A DNA stretch of 64,000 nt from Oligoflexales bacterium (lineage in GTDB: Bacteria > Bdellovibrionota_B > Oligoflexia > Oligoflexales > JALZUQ01), in assembly GCA_023301465.1 (NCBI GenBank), contig JALZUQ010000035.1, positions 1 to 64,000 of the forward strand. Direction: 5' to 3'. Of the stretch, positions 25,813-33,482 are shown in pieces; the stretch's first letter is position 1, and every line of letters starts with the position of its first letter. The notes beneath the pieces are model-generated. The model was not told the DNA's origin, did not search any database, and saw only the letters and a list, made by a program, of their open reading frames with translations. The position numbers and the translations under genes were made by a program.

Positions 25813-27588
25813 ATGAAACAGATTACACTTTTTTTTATTTTAATTCTTATCCACGCTAACCTGTTGGCTCAAAATGAGTTGAACAGCGAAGATGAATTAA
25901 ACTTTGTAGATGACTCTGAAACAGAAGAAGCCCTTAATAGTTCAACAGTCTCCTCTAAAGACGATGAATCTGAGTTGCTCCAAGGTGAAAGCATTGACGA
26001 TGACTTTGATAACAGCGAGCAAGAAGAACAACAGCAGCAAGAAGAACAACAGCAGCAGCAGCAGCAGCAGCAGCAAGAAGAACAACAGCAGCAGCAGCAG
26101 CAAGAAGAACAACAGCAACAGCAGCAGCAAGAAGAACAACAGCAACAGCAGCAGCAAGAAGAACAACAGCAAGAATACTCTCAACTAGAGAACGATGAGT
26201 TAATTAATGAGAATACTGAAAACTCGGATATAGAGTCAGCATCAAGTGTTTCAGAAAATATTGAAAACGAAAATGTAAATAATACCATAGAAAACCTAAA
26301 TCCAGAGGTATCTAACAGTTCAAATGAGGATAACATTTCAGAAAGTTTTAGTTCTGAAAGTAATATCTACGATAATGAGTCGACCGAACTGGTTCAAGTT
26401 GATGATAGTACTCCCCCACCCTCAAGCCAATTACCTGAACCAAATGAGTTTGGTGGTACTGCTAGCATTCCGGGAACGGCACGCTTATTAGCTGTAGGTG
26501 AAGCTCCAATAGAATACATTGTCAAACCTGGAGATACCCTTTTTGATATTTGCGATCAGCTACTAGATGAACCAAACTACTGGAAGAAACTCTGGGCACT
26601 TAACACAAATATTAGAAACCCTCATTTTATATACCCCGGTAAAGTATTACGCTTTTTTCCCGGTGATAATTCTAGACCACCGTCTATGGAAATTGTAAAT
26701 AATCAAGACACAAACCCTATTGACAGCGATAGGTTATCAAATAATGAATTAATAGACGAAAATGTCGCAGCAGTAGACCCTCTGGATGTAAGTGATTTTG
26801 AAAAGAAACTTGTTGAATTAGACGATATTAATGTTAGTTCAGATATCTTAGAAAAATTTATTTTTGCTGGTGGTTTAAGTAATAAAGATACTATTAAAGT
26901 ACGTTTACCAGCAATTGTGTTTCCAGAAACTCCCGAAGTGTTAGGTGTTCATGTTGGATCTCTTGATGGGAAGCCCATTTCTGTTATTCGTAGAACTGCT
27001 ATTTTTCAATCACAAAATGATAAAATAAAAATTGGAGAGACATATAATATTCTTCGACAAGAAGATGATGTTGAAGATAGAAATGGGTCTGACGTTGGCA
27101 AATATTATACAATTGTAGGGCAATTTAAAGCTAAGAAAAAACTCAACGACGATGGCTACATGACAGGAATGATCACAGGAAATAATAATGCTGCCATCTT
27201 ACCTGGAGATATTGTGTCGCCATACTTTTCAGTTGTAAGACAGGTAAAAGCAAAGACAATGTCTGAAATAAGCGGTGATGATATTGATGCTAGCATCATT
27301 GGGTTTAGCTCACCAACACACATACTAGGCGGCAGAGGTGATTTAGTAATCATTGACAGAGGATCAAATGAGGGCGTTAATGAAGGTCAAATTATAAATA
27401 TTTATACGCATTATGGACGCTATAAAGGAGTTGGCCTAACTGAAGAATACCCAGATAAAGAAGCTGACGGTTATAGAATTGGAATTTTTCAAGCTTTATA
27501 CACCACAAAAGATGTGTCTATAGGATACATTTTAGATGTCAAAGAAGAGGTCACGATTGGTGACAGAACAATCCGTTTTGCAGGCTAG
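25813..27588 (+). CDS. Secreted LysM protein with Glu/Gln repeat
   Basis: This 591-residue protein has a signal peptide (residues 1-19). A long acidic low-complexity region holds a Glu/Gln repeat at about 69-121. A single LysM domain follows (about 233-285: EYIVKPGDTLFDICDQLL and IYPGKVLRFF). The C-terminal 280 residues form a beta-rich domain without a known name. LysM binds peptidoglycan, so the protein is probably held at the wall with the acidic region as a spacer. Similar LysM-plus-long-C-terminus proteins occur in Bdellovibrio-type genomes. Confidence 0.8.
   Translation: MKQITLFFILILIHANLLAQNELNSEDELNFVDDSETEEALNSSTVSSKDDESELLQGESIDDDFDNSEQEEQQQQEEQQQQQQQQQQEEQQQQQQQEEQQQQQQQEEQQQQQQQEEQQQEYSQLENDELINENTENSDIESASSVSENIENENVNNTIENLNPEVSNSSNEDNISESFSSESNIYDNESTELVQVDDSTPPPSSQLPEPNEFGGTASIPGTARLLAVGEAPIEYIVKPGDTLFDICDQLLDEPNYWKKLWALNTNIRNPHFIYPGKVLRFFPGDNSRPPSMEIVNNQDTNPIDSDRLSNNELIDENVAAVDPLDVSDFEKKLVELDDINVSSDILEKFIFAGGLSNKDTIKVRLPAIVFPETPEVLGVHVGSLDGKPISVIRRTAIFQSQNDKIKIGETYNILRQEDDVEDRNGSDVGKYYTIVGQFKAKKKLNDDGYMTGMITGNNNAAILPGDIVSPYFSVVRQVKAKTMSEISGDDIDASIIGFSSPTHILGGRGDLVIIDRGSNEGVNEGQIINIYTHYGRYKGVGLTEEYPDKEADGYRIGIFQALYTTKDVSIGYILDVKEEVTIGDRTIRFAG
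26020..26175 (+). repeat. CAG/CAA-rich tandem repeat (EEQQQQQQQ units)
   Basis: The coding strand repeats GAAGAACAACAGCAGCAG-like units. Three adjacent 27-bp units encode EEQQQQQQQ, flanked by shorter and longer versions. Mixed CAA and CAG codons inside nearly identical units point to slippage or unequal exchange. Open frames on the opposite strand (poly-Leu) and in frame 2 (Ser/Lys/Asn) are by-products. Confidence 0.95.
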
Positions 27589-27602
27589 ACAAATGTCTCT
27601 TC

Positions 27603-28526
27603 ATGACTTTTAGAGTCGATAGTACTTTCAAGGTCATGAATAATTGCCTTACAAAAAAAATAGAACTCCTTTTTATTTCAAAATTTCTTACGCCCAATAA
27701 ACGTGAACAATGGGCAAAGGTTTTTACACAACACGAGCACCCATTTTTAAATGAGAATATTCAAAATATCGTTTTTGACATCTGCAGTAATCCAGCAAAA
27801 TACTTCTATAGATTTGAGGAAGATTCAGAACAACAACACATAAAGAATTTTATTTGCTGCTGCAAAAAAATATTGAACCAATCTTTATATTGGATATTCC
27901 CATCACATCCTCATTACCCTTCTCAGCTTAAAATAAACCACAAACATCAAAGTTTTTTTGCTATTGGAAATACTAGCGTCCTTACTAAAAAAATCTTCAC
28001 AGTCATCGGCTCGAGAAAAACTTCTAGCACATCGCAGAAAATTGCTAGTTTACTAGGTTTTTATATAAATGAGACCAACCACACGATTGCAAGTGGGGGA
28101 GCCATAGGCATAGATATTGCCTCGCAATTACATACTTTTAAAAACTCAGTTCAAAAAAATATATTAGTTGCACTACCTAGTGGGGTTTGCAACATTGTAC
28201 CAAAATGCCATGAGCGTATTATTAGAAACATTTCTCTAAGCGGTGGCTGCATTATCAGCACCCCCCACCCTTTTGCAAGTGCTCCAAGGTATTCGTATAT
28301 TCTTCGAAATCAATTTCTTGCTCATATTTCAGAGGCTGTTTATGTCGTTCAAGCAAACAATAAGTCTGGTGCACTTTCTACAGCTGAATATGCCATAGAC
28401 CATGGCATTGATGTAACGGTATGGAATGGAGAGTTAAACGATATACGATCAAAAGGATCACGTAAGCTTATTGCCGATGGCGTGCAACACTTTTCGAATG
28501 CTAAAGACTTTCCTTTTATTGTATGA
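27603..28526 (+). CDS. dprA: DNA-processing protein DprA/Smf
   Basis: This 307-residue protein has the DprA Rossmann-like domain: FFAIGNTSVLTKK, FTVIGSRKTSST, TIASGGAIGIDIASQLHT, LVALPSGV and the VQANNKSGALSTAEYAIDHG closing segment. DprA loads RecA on incoming single-stranded DNA during natural transformation. The C-terminal winged helix is missing. The start is not certain; MNNCLTKK at 27636 is an alternative. It is coupled by ATGA to a secretion-type ATPase. Confidence 0.88.
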   Translation: MTFRVDSTFKVMNNCLTKKIELLFISKFLTPNKREQWAKVFTQHEHPFLNENIQNIVFDICSNPAKYFYRFEEDSEQQHIKNFICCCKKILNQSLYWIFPSHPHYPSQLKINHKHQSFFAIGNTSVLTKKIFTVIGSRKTSSTSQKIASLLGFYINETNHTIASGGAIGIDIASQLHTFKNSVQKNILVALPSGVCNIVPKCHERIIRNISLSGGCIISTPHPFASAPRYSYILRNQFLAHISEAVYVVQANNKSGALSTAEYAIDHGIDVTVWNGELNDIRSKGSRKLIADGVQHFSNAKDFPFIV

Positions 28527-29365
28527 GTAACACCACATCAGAAATTGAAATCTTCATTGAATACTCGTTTAAGAAAGAAGCTGAAGCCTCAGAAATCATG
28601 ATTCAAAGCAATAAATCTATCATTTATATTACAGCGAGTAATGAGTATCGAACCCTTAAAAAAATTAATCCATTCAACATTAATGATATTAATAAATTTA
28701 GTTTAAGCCAAAATCAAATTGCGTCTAAAAAAAACCCTAGTATTGGTGGAATTTTAAATAATAATATCCGTTGGCATTTGATAGCTCACCCAATAACGAT
28801 TAATGACTACTGTATTCAATTTCGGAAATTGAATTTTAGCCGTTTTAAACTTTCATCATTATTAAAAACAAAAACTTCACATTTTTTAAGTCATTCTATA
28901 GCAATGAAAAAAGGTTGCATTTTTTTTGGTGAAACTTTCTCTGGAAAATCGACACTCTTACATGCAATGGTTAACCACTACCATGAATTACACAGGGTGA
29001 TAATTCTTGAAAAATTTTCAGAGATATCTTCTTCGAACCCGCTATGGACTAACTTAAATTGTCACCAAAACCCTTTATCTGGCGGTAGTTCTTTCGACTT
29101 TGAATACTTACTCAAACAAACCCAAAGACTCCGCCCAGACGTCATTGTAATCGGTGAAATTACTTCGTTTCAAAGTGATTTCTTTAAGCAACTGATGCAT
29201 TCAGGGTTTCAAAAAATATTCCTGACGGTACATGGATCCAACTTAGACGACGTCACTACAAAACTTCAAACCTCTGACAAAGAGTTATTAAAGTCTTTTT
29301 TGTTGTTTCATACAAAAAGAACTCGAGAAATTAGCTGCCTAAACCAAAAAGAATTGGAGAAGTGA
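28523..29365 (+). CDS. Compact VirB11/CpaF/GspE-like secretion ATPase
   Basis: This 280-residue protein has the C-terminal half typical of type II/IV secretion ATPases: Walker A GETFSGKST (about residue 135), an acidic box after it (ILEKFSEI), Walker B RPDVIVIGEI and a late His in FLTVHGSN. The N-terminal 125 residues are beta-rich and not recognised. It is much shorter than pilus ATPases. Its coupling to dprA suggests a role in DNA uptake, but no pilin or platform protein is nearby. Confidence 0.7.
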   Translation: MSNTTSEIEIFIEYSFKKEAEASEIMIQSNKSIIYITASNEYRTLKKINPFNINDINKFSLSQNQIASKKNPSIGGILNNNIRWHLIAHPITINDYCIQFRKLNFSRFKLSSLLKTKTSHFLSHSIAMKKGCIFFGETFSGKSTLLHAMVNHYHELHRVIILEKFSEISSSNPLWTNLNCHQNPLSGGSSFDFEYLLKQTQRLRPDVIVIGEITSFQSDFFKQLMHSGFQKIFLTVHGSNLDDVTTKLQTSDKELLKSFLLFHTKRTREISCLNQKELEK

Positions 29366-29532
29366 AAGCCAGGCTTTTCAAATTCAATCGCATAAAACAA
29401 TATAAACACCTGTATTTAAAGAACTATTGCAAGCTTGCACATACACTGAAAGTCTATATAATGAGCAGCGGAAACGGCTCTTCACCATCAAATTTCATGA
29501 GAGATTCGATCGTAAAGGGCAGTAGGAAATAA
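29362..29532 (+). CDS. Possible small basic protein (56 residues)
   Basis: A frame below the track cutoff starts at GTG overlapping the ATPase stop (GTGA) and ends 2 nt before the rnc ATG. It encodes VKARLFKFNRIKQYKHLYLK and a Ser/Gly-rich tail. It is strongly basic, with no known family. Position and lack of stops favour a real gene; the ribosome binding site is poorly spaced and codon use gives no proof. Confidence 0.3.
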   Translation: MKARLFKFNRIKQYKHLYLKNYCKLAHTLKVYIMSSGNGSSPSNFMRDSIVKGSRK

Positions 29533-29534
29533 AG

Positions 29535-30410
29535 ATGACTGCTGCGAATAAAACAAAAAAACTAAATAAATCAAAAATTTACGACCTCGTTGAGTCACGG
29601 TACGCTAGCACCTTCAAAAACATCTCAAAACTAAAAAAACGAATTAAATACCAATTTAAAAACGAACACTTACTTATTGAGTCTCTAACCCATAGATCCG
29701 CGATCATTGAACTCCGATCTTTTTTAAAACAGAATATGGAAACCAAAGCAGATCCACTAAAAATCAGCAATAAGTTTGAAATTCCAAACAATGAACGCCT
29801 CGAGTTTTTAGGAGATTCAGTTCTCGGATTACTCATAAGCGATACACTTCTAAGAAGAATTGAGAGTTTTCCTGAAGGCGATCTTTCTAAAATACGAGCC
29901 TCTCTTGTAAATGAGCGAGTGCTTGCTGGGATTGGAAGAAAACTTGAAATTGGCCAATGCCTCATTCTTGGAAAGGGAGAATCAAAAGGAGGAGGACGAA
30001 ACAAAAACTCTCTTCTTGCCGATGCACTAGAAGCTGTCATTGGAGCCGTTTATATTGATGGTGGAATTGGACCCTGCCATAAAATCATCAAAGCACTCTA
30101 CAAGGATCAATTTTCTGGAGCTATAGACTTCCTGAGTAAGCTTGATTATAAAACTAGGCTACAAGAACTATCTCAGCAACTCTATAAAGAAACTCCAAAA
30201 TATAAGATGATTGATAGCACTGGACCAGACCATGCAAAAATATTTGAAGTAGAAGTTTCGATTCTTGGGCAAGTATACAGCACCGGAAACGGAGCCAGTA
30301 AAAAACTAGCCTCTCAGATTGCAGCTGAAAAAGCATATAAAAAACTTAGCAAAATTCTTGCAAAGAATAGTCCTTCAAAAAAAACGAATAAGAAATCGGA
30401 GAAAAAGTGA
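29535..30410 (+). CDS. rnc: Ribonuclease III
   Basis: This 291-residue double-strand-specific endoribonuclease acts in rRNA and mRNA maturation. The signature NERLEFLGDSVLGLLIS carries the catalytic Glu and Asp, and LLADALEAVIGAVYIDGG is the second metal site. A C-terminal dsRNA-binding domain (about 200-275) has GNGASKKLASQIAAEKAYKKL. The N-terminal extension of about 30 residues and the Lys-rich tail are longer than usual. It overlaps der by 4 nt (GTGA). Confidence 0.95.
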   Translation: MTAANKTKKLNKSKIYDLVESRYASTFKNISKLKKRIKYQFKNEHLLIESLTHRSAIIELRSFLKQNMETKADPLKISNKFEIPNNERLEFLGDSVLGLLISDTLLRRIESFPEGDLSKIRASLVNERVLAGIGRKLEIGQCLILGKGESKGGGRNKNSLLADALEAVIGAVYIDGGIGPCHKIIKALYKDQFSGAIDFLSKLDYKTRLQELSQQLYKETPKYKMIDSTGPDHAKIFEVEVSILGQVYSTGNGASKKLASQIAAEKAYKKLSKILAKNSPSKKTNKKSEKK

Positions 30411-31792
30411 GTTTAGGATTAGTCAGTATTATTGGTAGACCAAATGTAGGTAAATCTACTTTGTTCAATAAAATAACCAAATCAAATAAAGCATTAGTTG
30501 ACGACCAACCCGGAGTCACAAGAGACACTATCTTTTCATACGCAAAGCACGATGACAAAGAGTTCTTACTTGTAGATACTGGTGGATTTGAAGAAGGCGA
30601 TTTTTGTTTCCAACCCTTTTCGACTAACCTTGTCTGGCAACAAACTGTCGCTAGTATTGAACAATCTGACATGCTCATATGTTTATTTGATGGAAAATCA
30701 GGATTAAACGCTCATGATGCAGAACTTGTTAAAATTGCTAGAGAGTCCGAAAAACCCGTCATCTACGCTGTCAATAAGCTTGATTCTGAAAAACTAGAGC
30801 ATCACGCATTAGAGTTCTATCAACTTGGCATAGATAGTTTTGTACATATTTCTGCAGCTCATAACCGTGGAATCTATGAGCTATGCGATCACATTATTGA
30901 AAACTTTGAAAAGCTAGATAGAGTAAATGACTCTGGTTCATCTAGTGAAGAACTCAGAAGAATGTCTATTGTGGGACGACCAAATGTCGGAAAATCATCA
31001 CTTCTTAACAGGTTAGTGGGTACAACGCGATCAATTGTAAGCCCAGTATCTGGCACAACAAGAGACCCCGTTGATACAGATATGAAATATAATAATAAAA
31101 AATATCGTATTGTAGATACTGCTGGTATGAGACGTAGAACAAAAATTCATGATAAACTAGAAATTCTCAGCTCTATTCGTAGCTTTCAAAGTATTAAAAA
31201 CTCCGACCTAGTTGTTGTCGTCATTGACGCACAAGATGGCTTTACTGACCAAGATGCAAGACTGGTGGGCTTTGCAATGCAAGAACATAAACCCACAATG
31301 ATTATCATCAATAAATGGGACTTAATGACAAACAAAACCACAAACCTTCAAAAAGAAGTCGTGAAATCTATTAAGCTGCAATTAGGGCAATATCAATATA
31401 TTCCTATTTATTTTATGTCATGTATTAATAACTACCGTGTCCATCAAACCATGCAATATGTAGAAAAACTGTGGAACGAATCTTCAAAGAGAGTTCAAAC
31501 TGCAAAAGTAAATGAAGCTTTATTAAGCATTACAAACAAACACACGCCAGCAATGAATAAGAGTATGCTCAAACGCCCACGTTTTTATTATGCTACTCAG
31601 TTTGGAACCATGCCTCCACGGTTTATCATTAAATGTAATGTTGCTAGTCTTCTGCAGGAATCTTATAAAAAGTTTATTAATAAGCAGTTCAAACAAATGC
31701 TACAGTTTCCTAACGTGCCGATTAAGCTTGTCTTCAGAGATAAGAAAGCAGATAAAGTTCGTGCTGAGAATAAGGTTCCCGCGAGACGTTAG
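30407..31792 (+). CDS. der: Ribosome-assembly GTPase Der (EngA)
   Basis: This 461-residue protein has two tandem G domains, each with GRPNVGKS (near 9 and 186), DTGGF/DTAGM and NKLD/NKWD, followed by a KH-like domain (RPRFYYATQFGTMPPRFIIKCN). Der is an essential 50S assembly factor. Start is GTG, coupled to the rnc stop. The rnc-der pair is typical; era is not between them. Confidence 0.95.
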   Translation: MSLGLVSIIGRPNVGKSTLFNKITKSNKALVDDQPGVTRDTIFSYAKHDDKEFLLVDTGGFEEGDFCFQPFSTNLVWQQTVASIEQSDMLICLFDGKSGLNAHDAELVKIARESEKPVIYAVNKLDSEKLEHHALEFYQLGIDSFVHISAAHNRGIYELCDHIIENFEKLDRVNDSGSSSEELRRMSIVGRPNVGKSSLLNRLVGTTRSIVSPVSGTTRDPVDTDMKYNNKKYRIVDTAGMRRRTKIHDKLEILSSIRSFQSIKNSDLVVVVIDAQDGFTDQDARLVGFAMQEHKPTMIIINKWDLMTNKTTNLQKEVVKSIKLQLGQYQYIPIYFMSCINNYRVHQTMQYVEKLWNESSKRVQTAKVNEALLSITNKHTPAMNKSMLKRPRFYYATQFGTMPPRFIIKCNVASLLQESYKKFINKQFKQMLQFPNVPIKLVFRDKKADKVRAENKVPARR

Positions 31793-31881
31793 GATTCGAA
31801 CTACTGAAGAACATAAATGATTATCACCTTCAAACCTCCTTACTATTTATATAGAATGATATGGTGTCATAACTAACTAGG

Positions 31882-32403
31882 ATGAATTTCACCATGCGTG
31901 TATATCTAGCTGAAACCACAGAAGACGAGTGGCAGACCCTCACCTTTGAAGGAAATGCCGATCAACAGCTTAAAACCCAAGTGCCTGAAATAATTGATTA
32001 TATAATTGACAAAACCATACTGGATATTGGCAAGGTACAATCCATGGACCAAGACGGCATTCATAGCTGGCTTGAAATAATACATACGATGGATCCTGAA
32101 AAAAGAGTTTCCATTAGTAATTGCCCAAGCCACTTCATAGACAAAGTAAACCTCATCCCCCAACTGTTAGATAATCTGCAGTTAACATCTTTATATTTGC
32201 CTGTTAATTGCACAAGCTGCAAAGGGCAGTTTGAAATTCTCTTCGAAGATTTTGAGCTCTTAAGCTCAGAAGAAGCTAGTGAGTTTATTTCAAAAGAAGA
32301 GTGCTCTAAGTGCAATGAAAAAAACCTAAAACCAATAGTCGATTTAAAAATTTTCTTAGGTTTTCACACAACAAAAAAAAGGAATCCTAATGCAAAAAAA
32401 TGA
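31882..32403 (+). CDS. STAS-like protein with a zinc ribbon
   Basis: This 173-residue cytoplasmic protein starts with a domain of about 100 residues whose order (beta strand, GKVQSMDQDGIHSWLEII, RVSISNCPSHFIDKVNLI) resembles STAS anti-sigma antagonists. The C-terminal part has two Cys pairs (CTSC and CSKC about 50 residues apart), consistent with a zinc ribbon. It is probably a regulatory adapter; no kinase or sigma partner is adjacent. MRVYLAE at 31894 is an alternative start. It overlaps the next gene by 14 nt. Confidence 0.6.
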   Translation: MNFTMRVYLAETTEDEWQTLTFEGNADQQLKTQVPEIIDYIIDKTILDIGKVQSMDQDGIHSWLEIIHTMDPEKRVSISNCPSHFIDKVNLIPQLLDNLQLTSLYLPVNCTSCKGQFEILFEDFELLSSEEASEFISKEECSKCNEKNLKPIVDLKIFLGFHTTKKRNPNAKK

Positions 32404-33067
32404 AAACCCTCTCATTAGCATAGTATTTAATATTGTCATACCATCGCTTATTTTATCAAAACTCAGTGAACAGCTTGGACCTTTACTTTGCCTCATTGTA
32501 GCCCTTCTTTTTCCTTTAATTTACGGCCTTATCGACCTATGGAAACAAAAAAAGACCAATATGATTTCAGTATTGGGAATGCTGAATGTTTTACTAACTG
32601 GAGGGATTGGCTTGTTTCAGGTTGATAACTTTTGGTTTGCTGTCAAAGAGGCTGCTGTTCCAGCATTAATTGGAATTTTTGTTTTATTTACGGCTTCTTC
32701 AAGCAACCCGATCATGAAAATGTTTATTTATAACGATTTATTATTTCAAAAAGAAAATATAGAAAACAAACTACAAGAGCTATTTCAAATGGAAAAATTT
32801 GACTCGTTACTTGTAAAGATAACTTACTGGATCGGAGCATCCTTTTTTCTAAGTGCTATCTTGAACTTTGTATTTGCTAAATACTATGTAGTGAGTGCTC
32901 CCGGCTCCGAAGCTTTTAACAACGAAGTTGGAAAATTTATGATTGTGAGTTTTATTGTTATTTCACTGCCGTGTACAGTCATTTTAATGATTGCTTTTTG
33001 GAAACTCATAAAAGGTATCCAAAGTTTAACTGGAATGAAGCAAGAGGAAATTTTAAAGGTTAAATAG
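32390..33067 (+). CDS. VC0807-like inner-membrane protein
   Basis: This 225-residue protein has about six membrane helices and the family pattern PSLILSKLSEQLGPLLCLIVALLFPLIYG, TGGIGLFQVDNFWFAVKEAAVPALIG. This family of unknown function is widespread in proteobacteria. AAGGA precedes the ATG. It overlaps the STAS-like gene, so the two are co-expressed. Confidence 0.75.
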   Translation: MQKNENPLISIVFNIVIPSLILSKLSEQLGPLLCLIVALLFPLIYGLIDLWKQKKTNMISVLGMLNVLLTGGIGLFQVDNFWFAVKEAAVPALIGIFVLFTASSSNPIMKMFIYNDLLFQKENIENKLQELFQMEKFDSLLVKITYWIGASFFLSAILNFVFAKYYVVSAPGSEAFNNEVGKFMIVSFIVISLPCTVILMIAFWKLIKGIQSLTGMKQEEILKVK

Positions 33068-33068
33068 C

Positions 33069-33311
33069 CTAAACTGCTACTTTAGAATCTGAAGATTGAG
33101 TAAAAACTCTACCAACAAGACCATCAATTTCTTTTGAGCGATCTATGAGTACTTCACGTAAATCCCAGTAACACTCTTCACACATTGGAGATTCATGATC
33201 TGTAAATGAGACTTCTTCCCACGCAACTAATACAGACCATGCCGTAGAAGAAAATTCTCTAGAAATTGATTTTTTTTGCTTTGAGCATACTGCACAACAT
33301 TTAGCTCCCAT
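33069..33311 (-). CDS. Small zinc-finger-like protein
   Basis: This 80-residue protein has Cys pairs CCAVC (N-terminus) and CEEC (about residue 44), which fit one structural zinc site. The rest is charged and helical. GGGGAT lies ahead of the ATG. It converges with the VC0807-like gene, one base between the ends. No function can be given. Confidence 0.55.
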   Translation of the reverse strand: MGAKCCAVCSKQKKSISREFSSTAWSVLVAWEEVSFTDHESPMCEECYWDLREVLIDRSKEIDGLVGRVFTQSSDSKVAV

Positions 33312-33377
33312 TTTATCCCCCTAAATGAGCAAACTAACCCGAATTACATTAGTCATGTGAAACGATCTAGAAAGAAT

Positions 33378-33482
33378 ATGAAGGACATGAGGATTATTGT
33401 CAATAAAAAACTGACTGGCCGGTCAGCAAAAGAACAAGCAGCCAAAATACTATATGCCATAGCTTACGAGAAGGGCTATTAG
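33378..33482 (+). CDS. Possible 34-residue small protein
   Basis: A short plus-strand frame reads MKDMRIIVNKKLTGRSAKEQ and continues AAKILYAIAYEKGY before TAG. It has the make-up of an amphipathic helix. An AAGGAC lies ahead of the inner ATG (33387). Its stop overlaps the end of the convergent TPR gene. It could be a real small protein or the scar of a longer gene. Confidence 0.3.
   Translation: MKDMRIIVNKKLTGRSAKEQAAKILYAIAYEKGY

Noticed and set aside
25910-26188. Ser/Lys/Asn-rich plus-strand ORF and the poly-Leu ORF on the opposite strand
   Set aside because: Both are forced open by the CAG/CAA repeat of the LysM gene and have no start signals of their own.
29579-30040. 153-residue ORF antisense to rnc
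   Set aside because: It mirrors the conserved rnc frame and has no family resemblance.
33410-33426. Palindrome resembling a repressor operator
   Set aside because: It has mismatches, lies inside a possible small ORF, and no regulator gene is adjacent.
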